In this document: positions 33,811 to 45,849 of the stretch, piece after piece
Layout of the letters: each line of letters starts with the position of its first letter
Numbering within the stretch: position 1 is the first letter of the stretch
DNA from: Hydrogenophaga sp. Root209
GTDB lineage: Bacteria; Pseudomonadota; Gammaproteobacteria; Burkholderiales; Burkholderiaceae_C
Assembly: GCF_001428625.1 (NCBI RefSeq)
Contig: NZ_LMIE01000012.1
Span: 326,900 to 390,899 of the forward strand
Direction: 5' to 3'
DNA: 64,000 nt
The notes under the pieces: model-generated
What the model was told of the DNA's origin: nothing
The model's input: the letters and a program-made list of their open reading frames with translations, nothing else
The model's database searches: none
Position numbers and translations under genes: made by a program

Positions 33811-35201
33811 ATGACCACCCCAGTGCTCCAAGAGCCCCCCGCTGCCGACGCGATCGAAAGCGCGGTGGTGGTTCCGACGGTGCTGACGGTTGATGACGAA
33901 CCCTCGGTGCTCAGCGCGCTGCGCCGTGTGTTTCGGGCGCAAGGGATCAAGACGCTGCAGGCCACCAGCGCCGCCGAAGGGCTGATCCTGCTGGAGTCGA
34001 ATCAGGTGGACATGGTGATCTCGGACATGCGGATGCCCGAAATGGACGGTGCGCGCTTCCTGGAACGGGTGAAGGCCCACGATGAAAGCATCGTGCGCAT
34101 CCTGCTCACCGGTTACGCCGACATTTCCTCCACGGTGGCCGCCATCAACAAGGGCGCCATCCACCGCTACATCGCCAAGCCCTGGGACGACAACGATCTG
34201 GTGCTTGCGGTGCGAGAGGCCCTGGTTCGTCGCGGCCTTGAAAAGAAGAACGCCGACCTGACCGAGCTGACGAAGCGGCAGAACGACCAGCTGCGCGACG
34301 CGAACCAGACGCTGGAATCCCGGGTGGAGGCGCGAACGGCCGAGCTCCAGCAGATCAACGGCATGCTCGACGCCGCCTACGAAGACCTGAACAACACCTT
34401 CGTGCACGCGGTGAACGTGTTTTCCAGTTTGCTGGAGATGCGCAGCGGTCAGTCCGGCCACTCGCGCCGGGTGGCCGAGATCAGCCGGGAGACCGCCAAG
34501 CGGCTGGAGATGTCGGACCGCGACGTGCGCGATGTCTACCTGGCCGCCCTGGTGCACGACATCGGCACGATCGGATTTCCCGATGCCATGTTGGGCAAGG
34601 CACTCTCTGCCTTCAACGCAGAGGAACACCAGCGCTACCGGCGCCACACCATCGACGGCGAAACCGCCTTGATGGCGATGTCTCAACTGCAAGGCGTGGC
34701 GCGCATCGTGCGCCAGCATCACGAACGATCGGACGGAAAGGGCTTTCCTGACGGATTGACCGCGCCCGACATCGCGGTCGGCGCGCGCATCGTGGCGGCC
34801 GCCACCGATCTGGACGACATGCTCCACGGCAGCATGGGGCTGCAGCGCTACACCATGGAGAACGCGAAGAAGATGCTCGTGGGGGGCATCGACACGCGCT
34901 ACGACCGCAAGGTGATCGAAACCATGCTCAAGGTCATCGACGACATGGCGAACGCAGCCAAGGCCGACCTGTACCTGGACGTGCGCGATCTGCTCCCGGG
35001 CATGGTGTTGGCGCGGGCGATGGTGTCGTCCAAGGGCACCACCCTGCTGGCGGCGGGGCACGTCTTCGACGAACGCATGGTTCGACAGGTGCAGGGCTTC
35101 TCTTCGCGAGAGGGCGTGCGCCTGAGTTTGTGGGTGCAACGGAAACCCGATCCTGGTAAAGCCAGCGAAGCCAGTGTCGCTGAAGTACAAGGAGCCCGGT
35201 C

Positions 35202-35205
<4 letters not shown>
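33811..35205 (+). CDS. Response regulator with HD-GYP phosphodiesterase domain
   Basis: 464 residues from the ATG at 33811 (a GTG at 33766 is possible; neither has a clear ribosome site). A receiver domain occupies about 25-145 with Asp in MVISDMRMPEMDG near residue 72. A coiled linker follows, then an HD-GYP domain at about 195-370: LVHDIGTIGFPD and ARIVRQHHERSDGKGFPDG. HD-GYP proteins cleave cyclic di-GMP. A C-terminal extension of about 80 residues (YLDVRDLLPGMVLARAMVSS) is shared with RpfG-like relatives. It is the first of five overlapping signalling genes. Confidence 0.92.
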
Positions 35206-37341
<2,136 letters not shown>

Positions 37342-37358
<17 letters not shown>

Positions 37359-38220
37359 GTCCGCGTTGGACACACCCGCCCGGCATCGCACGCTGCTGCT
37401 GGTGGATGACGAGGAATCGATTCTCTCGGCGCTCAAGCGGGTGTTTCGCCGTGACGGCTACCAGGTGGTCACCGCCACAAGTGGCGCTCGGGGGCTGGAG
37501 GTGCTCGCCCAGCAACCGGTCGACGTTATTCTTTCGGACCAGCGCATGCCCGGCATGACGGGCATCGAATTCCTGCGCGAGGCCAAGCGCCTCTATCCCC
37601 GCACCTTGCGCATGACCTTGTCCGGCTACACCGATCTGCAGTCGATCATCGAGGCGGTCAATGAAGGTGCGGTCTACAAGTTCCTCACCAAGCCCTGGGA
37701 CGACGACCTCTTGCGCAGCCATGTGGCCCATGCCTTTGAACAGAGCGAACTGGCCACGGAAAACACCCGGCTTTGGGGTGTGGTCCAGCAGGCGAACCAC
37801 GAACTGGCCCTGGCCAACCGACGGCTCGAACGCATGGTGCATGAAGAAGGTGAACGTCGGCAGGCCATGCAGAACGCGGCCGGTGCGTCCAGGGACGCAC
37901 TCGACGGCTTGCCCATGGCCGTGTTCGGCATCGGTGCAGACGGCATGCTGGCGTACGTCAACCGCCAGGCCGTGATTCAGTGGCCCCAGTGGTCGTGCGC
38001 CCTGGGCGGTGAACCGGAATCATCGATGCAGCAGGTGATGGCCACGCTGATGCAACCTGCACCACGGCCCTACACGCAGGGGCTGCGCACGACCATCGAG
38101 GGTCGAAGCGCGAGGGCATGGATCTGTCCACTCACGGGGCAGCAACAACCCTTGGGGCACCTGATGCTGGTGCAACTGCTGAACGAATCCGCCACGGTGG
38201 CGCCGGGGAGCCCGGCGTGA
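37342..38220 (+). CDS. Response regulator with C-terminal PAS-like region
   Basis: 292 residues from the ATG at 37342, overlapping the kinase gene by 17 bp. The receiver domain (about 15-135) has acidic pocket LLLVDDEES, phospho-Asp in VILSDQRMPGMTG and the switch Lys in FLTKPWDDD. A coiled coil follows, then a degenerate PAS-like segment (LPMAVFGIGADGMLAYVNRQ). There is no output enzyme or DNA-binding domain, so it may pass the signal to another protein. Confidence 0.88.
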
Positions 38221-39080
38221 GCGTTGTGGAAGCCATCCCTCCCGCCAGGCTCCTGGAACCCGCCGCTTGGGCGCGATGCATCGTGTCGCTCCCATCGCTT
38301 CCCAGCGCCTTCATCGCAGCCGTCGAACTGTTGAGCAATGACGACGCATCCACGGCATCCTGCATCGCTGCCATCGAGCGCGACCAGGCCCTGACCGTGC
38401 GGGTTCTTCGTCTGGCCAATTCACCGTTCTACGGAGCCCAGGGCCAGGTCTCCCGCATCGGCGATGCGGTCCAGATGCTGGGCCTGCGCACCGTGGCCAG
38501 CGCACTGGCGGCCGTCTCCTTGCGCACGGCCCTGGGATCGTTGCGCTGCAAGGAGTTCTGCTTTACCAGCTACTGGCGCCACACCTTGTGCACCGCCATC
38601 GCGGCCCGGGAACTCGCCCAGGTGGCATCGCTGGATGCCGGTGAAGCCTTCTTGCTGGGACTGCTGCACGACGTGGGCAAGGTGATCCTGGCCATGACGA
38701 GCCCCGAGCTGGAGTCGCAGGCGCTGCAACTCGCGCGGTCTGAAGGCATGGCCATGCACGACGCGGAACAGCAGCTGTTCGGCGTGACGCACGCGGAAGT
38801 GGGTGCGGTCGTGGCCAGGCAGTGGAACTTTCCCGCCAGCTTCGCGGAAGCGATTGCCGATCACCACCGGCCGGTTGCCGCTCCACCGGGAAAGCGGCTG
38901 TCCTTTCCCCTCCTGATTCATCTGGCCAACCAGATGGCACATGGCCTGGAAGAGCCTTGCGCCGACATGGAAGCCCTGTTGAAGGATCCGATGTGGTCCG
39001 TTCTGGGGCGCGGCGAGCAGGACATGCGCGCCTTGATGGCGCACATCACCGACGAACTTCACATCATGTCCGGCGCATGA
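38217..39080 (+). CDS. HDOD-domain signalling protein
   Basis: 287 residues from a GTG that overlaps the previous stop (GTGA). LPSLPSAFIAAVELL, DQALTVRVLRLANSPFYG and LGLLHDVGKVILA mark an HDOD domain. HDOD proteins are regulatory relatives of HD phosphohydrolases; some take part in cyclic di-GMP or stress signalling, without known catalysis. Here it lies between two receiver proteins and downstream of an HD-GYP enzyme, which supports a role in cyclic di-GMP output. Confidence 0.9.
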   Translation: MSVVEAIPPARLLEPAAWARCIVSLPSLPSAFIAAVELLSNDDASTASCIAAIERDQALTVRVLRLANSPFYGAQGQVSRIGDAVQMLGLRTVASALAAVSLRTALGSLRCKEFCFTSYWRHTLCTAIAARELAQVASLDAGEAFLLGLLHDVGKVILAMTSPELESQALQLARSEGMAMHDAEQQLFGVTHAEVGAVVARQWNFPASFAEAIADHHRPVAAPPGKRLSFPLLIHLANQMAHGLEEPCADMEALLKDPMWSVLGRGEQDMRALMAHITDELHIMSGA

Positions 39081-39652
39081 ATCACCCCACTGGAGCGTCA
39101 ATGGAACAAGCACTTCAAGGTCACATTCTTCTCGTTGACGACGAAGTGCCGATCACGCGCGCTTTGCACCGTGCACTGCGCGCCCCCCTGGGTCATCAGG
39201 TGAACATCGTGACCTGCAACAGTGGCGCGGATGCGGTCGGCGAGTTGCTGGCGCGCCGGTTTGACGTGATCGTCAGCGACCTGCGCATGCCCGACATGGG
39301 CGGCATGGAGCTGCTGGTGCTGGCGGCGGACATCCAGCCCCATTGCGTTCGAATGATCCTGACGGGAACCGCGGACTTCGCAACCGCCCAGGAAGCGGTG
39401 AACAAGTTCGGCCTGTACCGCTACCTCACCAAACCCTGGGACATCGACGAGTTGGTGCAGCACATTTCGTCGGCCCTCAAGTTCAGCAGAGAACAATGGG
39501 CGCAAAAAGACCAGGCCCTGCAATGGGCGGCCAGCCAGGGCAAGGTCAGTGCGCAAACGCTGGAGATGCACAGACTCGAAGCCCTGGAGCCGGGCATCAC
39601 CCGTGTGGAATGGGACGCTGCCGGGTGCGTGGTCCTGCCGTCGAGCCTGTGA
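39077..39652 (+). CDS. Single-domain-type response regulator
   Basis: 191 residues from the ATG at 39077 (ATGA overlap); the ATG at 39101 with GGAG upstream is an alternative. A receiver domain spans about 14-135 with VIVSDLRMPDMGG and the switch Lys in RYLTKPWDIDE. The remaining tail of about 55 residues has no recognised domain. It closes the signalling operon. The three receivers share the same DLRMP/DMRMP/DQRMP core and KPWD switch, and probably arose by duplication. Confidence 0.88.
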   Translation: MNHPTGASMEQALQGHILLVDDEVPITRALHRALRAPLGHQVNIVTCNSGADAVGELLARRFDVIVSDLRMPDMGGMELLVLAADIQPHCVRMILTGTADFATAQEAVNKFGLYRYLTKPWDIDELVQHISSALKFSREQWAQKDQALQWAASQGKVSAQTLEMHRLEALEPGITRVEWDAAGCVVLPSSL

Positions 39653-39910
39653 CGAACTGCGATCCGACAGACAGCAGTTCTTCCTCGCGTTCCCGCTTCC
39701 CATCCAGGGAAGAAACCCCCTGCCCTGCTACAGAAACCGCTCCCATCAGCGACGGCACCGCAAGGTAGGCCACACCGCTTTGGCGGAAGCGAGTCCACGT
39801 GCGCTGCGCGCAGATGTCCGATGACCATCCACCACAAACAATCCCCATGTCATAGTCTGAGGTCATGCTAAGCAACATCCAAATTGATCGCATTTCGTGG
39901 GGAGGTGAAA

Positions 39911-41713
39911 TTGCAGGTATTACTCTCAGGCATCACACTGACTTTGCTTTGTTTGTCCACCTCGGCACGGGCACTGTCCCCCCATGAAGTTTTCACCCGA
40001 TTCGGCCCGTCTGTCGTTGTTCTTGAATCCATCGACGAACAGGGGCAAGCGCTTGGGTCGCATTCAGGCACATTGATTGGCGCCGAACGCCTTGTTGCGC
40101 GATGCAGCGCAATTGAGACGGCCACAAGACTTCGCGTCTCCACAAAATCAGGAGACCTCGACGCCAAAATTTTCGCCCGCGACCGCGAGCGCAACTTGTG
40201 CCTGATTCAAGCTCCGGGGCTCAACGCCCTCCCCATTCCGCAGGCGACTGAGCCGCCTGCGGTCGGAAGCCGGATCTTTGCCTTGTCCAACGCACTCGGA
40301 TTGGGCGTTGGCATTTCCGAAGGTGTGGTCGCGGGCATACGCCACTTCCCTGCGGGTGCTTACATTCAGTTCTCCGCCCCCATCTCCCCGGGTTCCGAAG
40401 GAGGCGCCCTGGTGGACGAGCAGGGACGACTGGTTGGCGTCATTGACTATCGCCGCCGCGACGGTCAAAACGTCAACTTCGCATCAGTCGCCGCCTGGAT
40501 CGGCGACATCGAGGCACGTGACAAAGCCGGCAAACAACGGCTGGAGCGCTTCGACAGGGCGATGACACTGCTCAAGCAGAAGCAGTGGGCCGAGCTTGAG
40601 GCCATGGCCTCGCAGTGGCACCGTGAAGATGCAGGCTCGCCTGACGCGTGGCGATTTGCAATCGAGGCGGCCAAAGGGAGGAATGACGCGGAGTCCGAAC
40701 AGCGCGGGTGGGAAGCGCTCTACCGCATCGACCCGTCTTCAACCGAAGCGGGAGTTGGTTTGGGGCGGCGTTATTTGTCCAGCGGCAACACCAAGGATGC
40801 CCTCAATCTTGCGCGAAAGCTCCTGATCGAACGTGCGGGCGACGCATCGTTCTGGCTGTTTCAAGGCCAAGCTCAACAAGCGTCCGGACAGCCGAAAGAA
40901 GCCGAACAATCGTTTCAGCGCGCCCTGGAGATCGATCCGTGGCTGACCGAGGCCTATCACCACATCGCCGATCTGGCCCAGTCCCGTGGTGATGCCAAGA
41001 CCGCCATTGCCATCTACAGACGCCTCTCCGGGCTGTACCCCAACCACCTACCGCTGTTCATCAACCTCACCAGGGCCTATCTGGTGAATGGGCAGTTGGC
41101 GCAAGCATGGACGACATTGGCGCAAGTGCCTGCCGACCGCGCGGACGATGCTGCGGTCTGGTATTGGAAAGGGGTCACCCTGTCTCGCATTGGAGCCACG
41201 GAAGAAGCCATCAAGGCATACCAGAAGAGTCTGGATCGCAAGCTGCCCGCCTCCGACTGGGCCTGGGCCGGAATCGGCTTCGAGTTGGCAGACGAGCGCC
41301 GATTTCCTGAAGCCATTGCAGCCTTCCGCAGTGCCGAGAAGCTGGCGCCCGATGTCGACGAGTGGCGTTACCAGTTGGTCGTCAACCTCAAGGACAGTGG
41401 GCGGGCGGGCGAAGCGCTGACCATCGTCACGGAGCTGGTAAAAAAACAACCGGATGAAGCAAAAAACTGGCGACAACATGGATTCGTGTTGGCCGTCCTG
41501 GGGCGCACAGCCGAGTCAATTCCGAGCATGGAAAAATCACTCCAGCTTGATCCGCGTCAGGCCAAGGTTTGGGGCGCGCTGATTGAGACCTACCAAAAGG
41601 AGGGGCGCAGGGAAGATGCCGTGCGGGCCTACAACCAGTTGCGTAGCCTGGATGGAAAAATGGCAGAGGAAACATACCGCTCCAGCATCCTTCCCTACGA
41701 GGAGCGGCTGTGA
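39911..41713 (+). CDS. Trypsin-like fold plus TPR protein, catalytic triad lost
   Basis: 600 residues if started at the TTG at 39911, which has GGGGAGG five bases upstream; GTG 39905 and TTG 39884 are alternatives and no in-frame ATG exists. A signal peptide (LLSGITLTLLCLSTSARA) precedes a chymotrypsin-fold domain (about 25-200) and tetratricopeptide repeats (about 215-580). Aligned without gaps to the next gene, the three catalytic residues are changed: His to Ser in LVARCSAIE, Asp to Asn in ERNLCLI and Ser to Glu in SPGSEGGAL. The fold is kept but protease activity is not expected. Probably a periplasmic binding or regulatory partner of the next protein. Confidence 0.85.
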   Translation: MQVLLSGITLTLLCLSTSARALSPHEVFTRFGPSVVVLESIDEQGQALGSHSGTLIGAERLVARCSAIETATRLRVSTKSGDLDAKIFARDRERNLCLIQAPGLNALPIPQATEPPAVGSRIFALSNALGLGVGISEGVVAGIRHFPAGAYIQFSAPISPGSEGGALVDEQGRLVGVIDYRRRDGQNVNFASVAAWIGDIEARDKAGKQRLERFDRAMTLLKQKQWAELEAMASQWHREDAGSPDAWRFAIEAAKGRNDAESEQRGWEALYRIDPSSTEAGVGLGRRYLSSGNTKDALNLARKLLIERAGDASFWLFQGQAQQASGQPKEAEQSFQRALEIDPWLTEAYHHIADLAQSRGDAKTAIAIYRRLSGLYPNHLPLFINLTRAYLVNGQLAQAWTTLAQVPADRADDAAVWYWKGVTLSRIGATEEAIKAYQKSLDRKLPASDWAWAGIGFELADERRFPEAIAAFRSAEKLAPDVDEWRYQLVVNLKDSGRAGEALTIVTELVKKQPDEAKNWRQHGFVLAVLGRTAESIPSMEKSLQLDPRQAKVWGALIETYQKEGRREDAVRAYNQLRSLDGKMAEETYRSSILPYEERL

Positions 41714-44076
41714 ACAAGCTGCTTTGCAAAGCGCTTGTCGCCGGAGCACTCCTCGTTCATGCCGCAAGCTCCTACAGTGACGAGCCAGCAGAAGATGCAA
41801 AACGTGTTTTCACCAAGGTGCAAACGTCCGTCGTGACTGTGCACAGCCTGGACGAGAAGGGTGACAGCGACGGCCACGGCAGCGGCGTCGTGATCGGTGC
41901 CGGCTTGATTGCAACCAACTGTCATGTGGTGCGGGCGGCATCGTCGCTTCGCGTCACCGGCACATCGGGTGAGTTCAACGCCAAATGGATTCGGCAAGAT
42001 GCACAGCGGGATCTCTGCGTGTTGTACGTGGAAGGGCTCGCCATGCCGGCAGCCAAACTGCGTCCGAGCGCTTCGTTGTTGATCGGTGAGCCTGTGTACG
42101 CGGTCGGCAACCCATTGGGCTTCGGCGTGGCGGTGAGTGCCGGACTGATTTCCGTCATCGATACCAAAAGCAAGCCACCGGTCGTGATCACCAGCGCTCC
42201 GCTGTCACCCGGATCGAGCGGAGGCGGCCTGTTCGACCGCGACGGACAACTGGTGGGCGTCACCACCGCGGTGCTTGGCACGGGCCAGAACATCAATCTG
42301 GTGCTGTCGTCAGATGGGCTCGATCGAATCGCCACCGAAGGTGACAAACCTCGGTCGCAGCCGCCACAGCCCGCGCCCGAACGGCAGTGGGAAAAGGACG
42401 CCACGGCTCTGCAAAACAGTTCCGATTGGACTCGCTTGGAAGCATTGGCAAAGGACTGGCAAAGCGCCAAACCAACGGCAGCTGATGCACTCACCTACCT
42501 GGGGCTTGCTCAGCACCGCCTCAACCAGAAAGACGAAGCCGCCACCACGCTCCAGCGGGCACTTGCGCTTGATGATCACCAAGCCTTCGCTTGGTTGATC
42601 TACGGCCGGGTCTTGAAAGACGTGGGGCGTCCTTTGGAGGCCAATCGTGCACTGGATCGGGCTGAAGCATTGCAGCCCAATTACTCCGGACCTGCCGCGG
42701 AGCGAGCCGAATGGCTGAGACAAGAGGGCCGACTTGACGAAGCGCGCACTCAAATCAAGGAATCCTTGCGTCGACAGCCGGGTCAGAGCGACGCATGGCG
42801 CATCCTCGGTCTGATTGAGGACAACCGCGGCGACAAGACCGAAGCCCTGCGCGCTTTCCAGATTTCCTTGCGCCTCGGCGAAGCCAACGCCGAGCTATCG
42901 CAGCGCGTCACCCAACTGCTCGCGGATTCAGGAAAGGCAGACGAGGCGAGCCGCGTCAATGCGCAGGCGAATCAAGGAAAACAAGAAAGTGCCCGATCCC
43001 ACGTTTCCATCGGCCTTGCCGAGCTGCAGCGCGACCGCCTGGGCCCAGCCGAAGATGCCATGCGCAAGGCCATTGCCCTGGCACCGGAATGGCCGGAGGC
43101 TTGGGATGCACTGGGTATCGTTCTCTCGCGCAGCAACCGCACCACCGATGCAGTAAAAGCGTACGACCGGGCGCTTGAACTCGCCGCCGACAACCCCCAG
43201 ATGTTGACCAACCGAGCGTCGGCCCATTTGGGGCTGAAGCGCTTCGATGCCGCGTTGAGTGATACCAAACGCGCGATCGCCATTGATCCAAAGTTTGCCA
43301 GCGCATGGCGTCTGTATGGAATGGTGCAGATGGAAACCAGAAACTTCCACGAGGCCACGACAGCTTTCGACAAGATAGACCAACTTGGCCAGCTGACTCC
43401 CGACGATCTGGTTTCGCTCGGCGAAAGCCAGACGGAAACCGGCAACGTTGAGCTGGCACTCAAAACGCTCGCGCGCGCCGAATCCATGAATCCGAACCTC
43501 GCGCGGATGTGCCTTTCCACGGCGAAGGCCCTGGGCCGCAAGGGCGATGTCGAGAAGGCGCTGACGTACATCGAGCGCGCGCTCAAGATTGAACCGACCA
43601 GCCACGTTGCCTGGAGCAGCAAAGGATATGGTCTGATGAAATTGGGACGACTGCCGGAGGCTGTGCAAGCACTGGAAACGGCTGTATCACTTGACCCGAA
43701 TCACTCCAACAGCTGGATCAATCTCGGCGAAGCTCAGTTGCGAAGTTTGAACCTGGGGCGTGCCATTCAGGCACTCGAAAAAGCGGTCGTACTGGCCCCT
43801 CAGGCAATAGATGCCCGGCTCTTTCTGGGACAGGCTTACTTTGGAACCCGGCAAACTGCAAAGTCGCGCGAGCAAGCAGAGCGCGTTCTGGAAAAACAGC
43901 CGAGCTTTGCACCCGGTCTCCGGCTGCTGGTGATGTCCTATCTTATGGAGGGCAATCCGTCAGCCGCACGCGCGCCTTATCTCAGACTCAAGGAGGTTGC
44001 TCCGGCCATCGCGCACAACCTGCGGGACCAAGCGATTTCGAAAGGAGTAGTCGCCGCGGGTCAGCTTCCGGACTAG
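41710..44076 (+). CDS. Trypsin-like serine protease with TPR repeats
   Basis: 788 residues from a GTG overlapping the previous stop (GTGA). A signal peptide (LLCKALVAGALLVHAASSYS) targets it outside the cytoplasm. The protease domain has an intact triad: His in IATNCHVVRA near residue 71, Asp in AQRDLCVLYV near 101 and Ser in LSPGSSGGGLFD near 168. At least ten TPR units follow from about residue 240, usually protein-binding. Translational coupling with an inactive paralogue suggests a heteromeric complex in which TPR domains present substrates. Target unknown. Confidence 0.9.
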   Translation: MNKLLCKALVAGALLVHAASSYSDEPAEDAKRVFTKVQTSVVTVHSLDEKGDSDGHGSGVVIGAGLIATNCHVVRAASSLRVTGTSGEFNAKWIRQDAQRDLCVLYVEGLAMPAAKLRPSASLLIGEPVYAVGNPLGFGVAVSAGLISVIDTKSKPPVVITSAPLSPGSSGGGLFDRDGQLVGVTTAVLGTGQNINLVLSSDGLDRIATEGDKPRSQPPQPAPERQWEKDATALQNSSDWTRLEALAKDWQSAKPTAADALTYLGLAQHRLNQKDEAATTLQRALALDDHQAFAWLIYGRVLKDVGRPLEANRALDRAEALQPNYSGPAAERAEWLRQEGRLDEARTQIKESLRRQPGQSDAWRILGLIEDNRGDKTEALRAFQISLRLGEANAELSQRVTQLLADSGKADEASRVNAQANQGKQESARSHVSIGLAELQRDRLGPAEDAMRKAIALAPEWPEAWDALGIVLSRSNRTTDAVKAYDRALELAADNPQMLTNRASAHLGLKRFDAALSDTKRAIAIDPKFASAWRLYGMVQMETRNFHEATTAFDKIDQLGQLTPDDLVSLGESQTETGNVELALKTLARAESMNPNLARMCLSTAKALGRKGDVEKALTYIERALKIEPTSHVAWSSKGYGLMKLGRLPEAVQALETAVSLDPNHSNSWINLGEAQLRSLNLGRAIQALEKAVVLAPQAIDARLFLGQAYFGTRQTAKSREQAERVLEKQPSFAPGLRLLVMSYLMEGNPSAARAPYLRLKEVAPAIAHNLRDQAISKGVVAAGQLPD

Positions 44077-44116
44077 TCGGGTCGCCCGGCTTGGTCAACT
44101 GAGCCCGTCATTCCGG

Positions 44117-44611
44117 CTATGAAACGATATAAGCCCCCGCCCCCGTCGACAACAACTTACCGTCCGCCCCCAGAAATTCCATGCGTGTGCTCGCCACGCG
44201 CGAGCCCAGGCGCATGACCTCGGCGCGCAGGTCAAAGTGGTCGCCGATGCCGGGGCGCAGGTAATCGATGCGCAGGTCGATGGTGCCGAGTTTGCTGAAG
44301 CGGTTCAGGCGCTGCAGGGGGGCTTCATCCATGTGGCGTGCACCGATGGCGGCCATGCAGGCCAGGCCGCCCATGGCGTCCAGGCAGGCGCTGATGACAC
44401 CGCCGTGGATGCGGTTGTGGCTGTAGTGGCCGATCAGCTGGGGTTTCATGTCGACGCGGCCGGTCACCCTCTCGGGCGTGATGGCGGTGATCTTCAGGCC
44501 CAGCACACTGTTGAAAACAATCTTCTCTTCAAACAGTTCTTTGAGCCCCTCGATGAACCCGAGCTCGAATTCGACCGCTGCGGGCGGGGTGGTCGTTGTT
44601 GTTTTGGTCAT
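44117..44611 (-). CDS. PaaI-like hotdog thioesterase of the atu-like operon
   Basis: 164 residues from the ATG at 44611, overlapping the dehydrogenase stop (ATGA); an ATG at 44620 would add three residues. NRIHGGVISACLDAMGG near residues 70-86 is the active-site helix of the PaaI/YigI group. It is the last gene of the operon and likely frees CoA from a dead-end intermediate. A 71-residue fragment of a close duplicate lies at 32241-32456 in the same orientation. Confidence 0.9.
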   Translation of the reverse strand: MTKTTTTTPPAAVEFELGFIEGLKELFEEKIVFNSVLGLKITAITPERVTGRVDMKPQLIGHYSHNRIHGGVISACLDAMGGLACMAAIGARHMDEAPLQRLNRFSKLGTIDLRIDYLRPGIGDHFDLRAEVMRLGSRVASTRMEFLGADGKLLSTGAGAYIVS

Positions 44612-45849
44612 AGGGCCCATTGTCGTGCGGCAAGTTCTTTCATGATCTCCTCGGCGCCGCCACCGATCATCATGACCTTCACCTCGCGGTACACACGCTC
44701 GCTCACGGTGCCGCGCATGTAGCCCATGGCGCCGAGCATCTGCACGGCGGCGTCGGCGCAGTGCTGCATGGTCTGGGTGGCGTGGTTCTTCAAGAGGCAC
44801 ACCTGTGCCACCCAATCCGCTCCGTCATCACCGGCATCCGCGCGCGCGCCAAGTGCATCCACCCAGGCCTGGGTGGAGTGGATGCGCATCTGCATGTCCA
44901 TGAGCTTGTGGCGGATCACCTGGCGTTCGATCAGAGGCGCGCCGAAGGTGCTGCGCTGGCGGGCCCAGGCCAGGGCTTCGTCAAAGCAGGCTTCGGCAAA
45001 GCCGAGTGCCATGGCCGACAAGGCGAGGCGCTCGCCGTTGAAGTTGCCCATGATCATGCGAAAGCCGGCGCCCTCGGCGCCCAGGCGGTAGCGTGCGGGC
45101 ACGCGCACGCCGTCAAAGCGCAGGTGGGCCGTGTCGCTGCAGTGCCAGCCCATCTTGTGCAGCTTGCTGCGCGAGATGCCGGGTGCATCACACGGCACCA
45201 CGATCATGCTGATGCCGCTGGCGCCTTTGTTGAGCGGACGGTCACCGCCGGGCCGCCCCAAGGTGACCGAGCCCCCTTGGGGGGCAGCGACCCGCGAAGC
45301 GGTGGAGCGTGGGGGCTCATCCGTCCGCACGGCCAGCGTGATCCAGTCGCAGCGCATGCCCGAGGTGATGAACACCTTCTCGCCGTCAATCACGTAGTCG
45401 TCGCCCTCCAGCCTCGCGGTGGTGCGCAACGCGGCCACGTCCGATCCGCCACCGGGCTCGGTGATGCCCAGCGCGGCGATCTGCTCGCCGCGCAACACGG
45501 GCGGGATCACCTCGGCTTGCAGTTCGGGCGTGCCGTGCGCCAGCACGGGCGGCAGGCCGATGTTGTGGGTGAAGAGGCTGGCCATCACGCCGCCGCTGCC
45601 GCCGAAGCGCGCCAGCGTTTGCGACATGGCGTTGCGCACGCTCCAGGGCGCGGGTGTGCCGCCCAGGTGCTCGGGGTAGCCCAGGCCGAGCAGGCCGAGC
45701 TCGGCCGCCTGGTGGTGGAGGCCACGCGGAAACTCGCCGGCTTCGTCCCACGCGCTCACGTGCGGGGCAATGGCCTGGGTGGCGAAGCGCCGCACGGTGT
45801 CGATGAGGGCCGTGCGGTCTTCGGGGTTGAAGTCGTGCGTCGTGTTCAT
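44608..45849 (-). CDS. Acyl-CoA dehydrogenase with an in-frame repeat insertion
   Basis: 413 residues, about 29 above the family norm. ITEPGGGSDVAALRTTARLE near residue 130, GEKVFITSGMRCDWITLAVR near 160, RQRSTFGAPLIERQVIRHKL near 298 and LGAMGYMRGTVSERVYREVK near 380 define the FAD enzyme. The excess lies at 45232-45318, where a Comamonadaceae palindromic repeat is translated between VRTD and NKGASGIS. It overlaps its neighbours by four bases on each side. It may oxidise a shorter acyl-CoA later in the pathway; its residues favour no single substrate. Confidence 0.88.
   Translation of the reverse strand: MNTTHDFNPEDRTALIDTVRRFATQAIAPHVSAWDEAGEFPRGLHHQAAELGLLGLGYPEHLGGTPAPWSVRNAMSQTLARFGGSGGVMASLFTHNIGLPPVLAHGTPELQAEVIPPVLRGEQIAALGITEPGGGSDVAALRTTARLEGDDYVIDGEKVFITSGMRCDWITLAVRTDEPPRSTASRVAAPQGGSVTLGRPGGDRPLNKGASGISMIVVPCDAPGISRSKLHKMGWHCSDTAHLRFDGVRVPARYRLGAEGAGFRMIMGNFNGERLALSAMALGFAEACFDEALAWARQRSTFGAPLIERQVIRHKLMDMQMRIHSTQAWVDALGARADAGDDGADWVAQVCLLKNHATQTMQHCADAAVQMLGAMGYMRGTVSERVYREVKVMMIGGGAEEIMKELAARQWAL
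45232..45318. repeat. G/C-tract palindromic repeat inserted in frame in an acyl-CoA dehydrogenase
   Basis: The core GAGCCCCCTTGGGGGGCAGC followed by GACCCGCGAAGCGG and a distal GGGGGCTC is a known dispersed repeat type in Comamonadaceae. It covers 87 nt (29 codons) and leaves the reading frame open. It is unrelated in sequence to the TTCGACAAGCTCAGG family. Confidence 0.8.
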
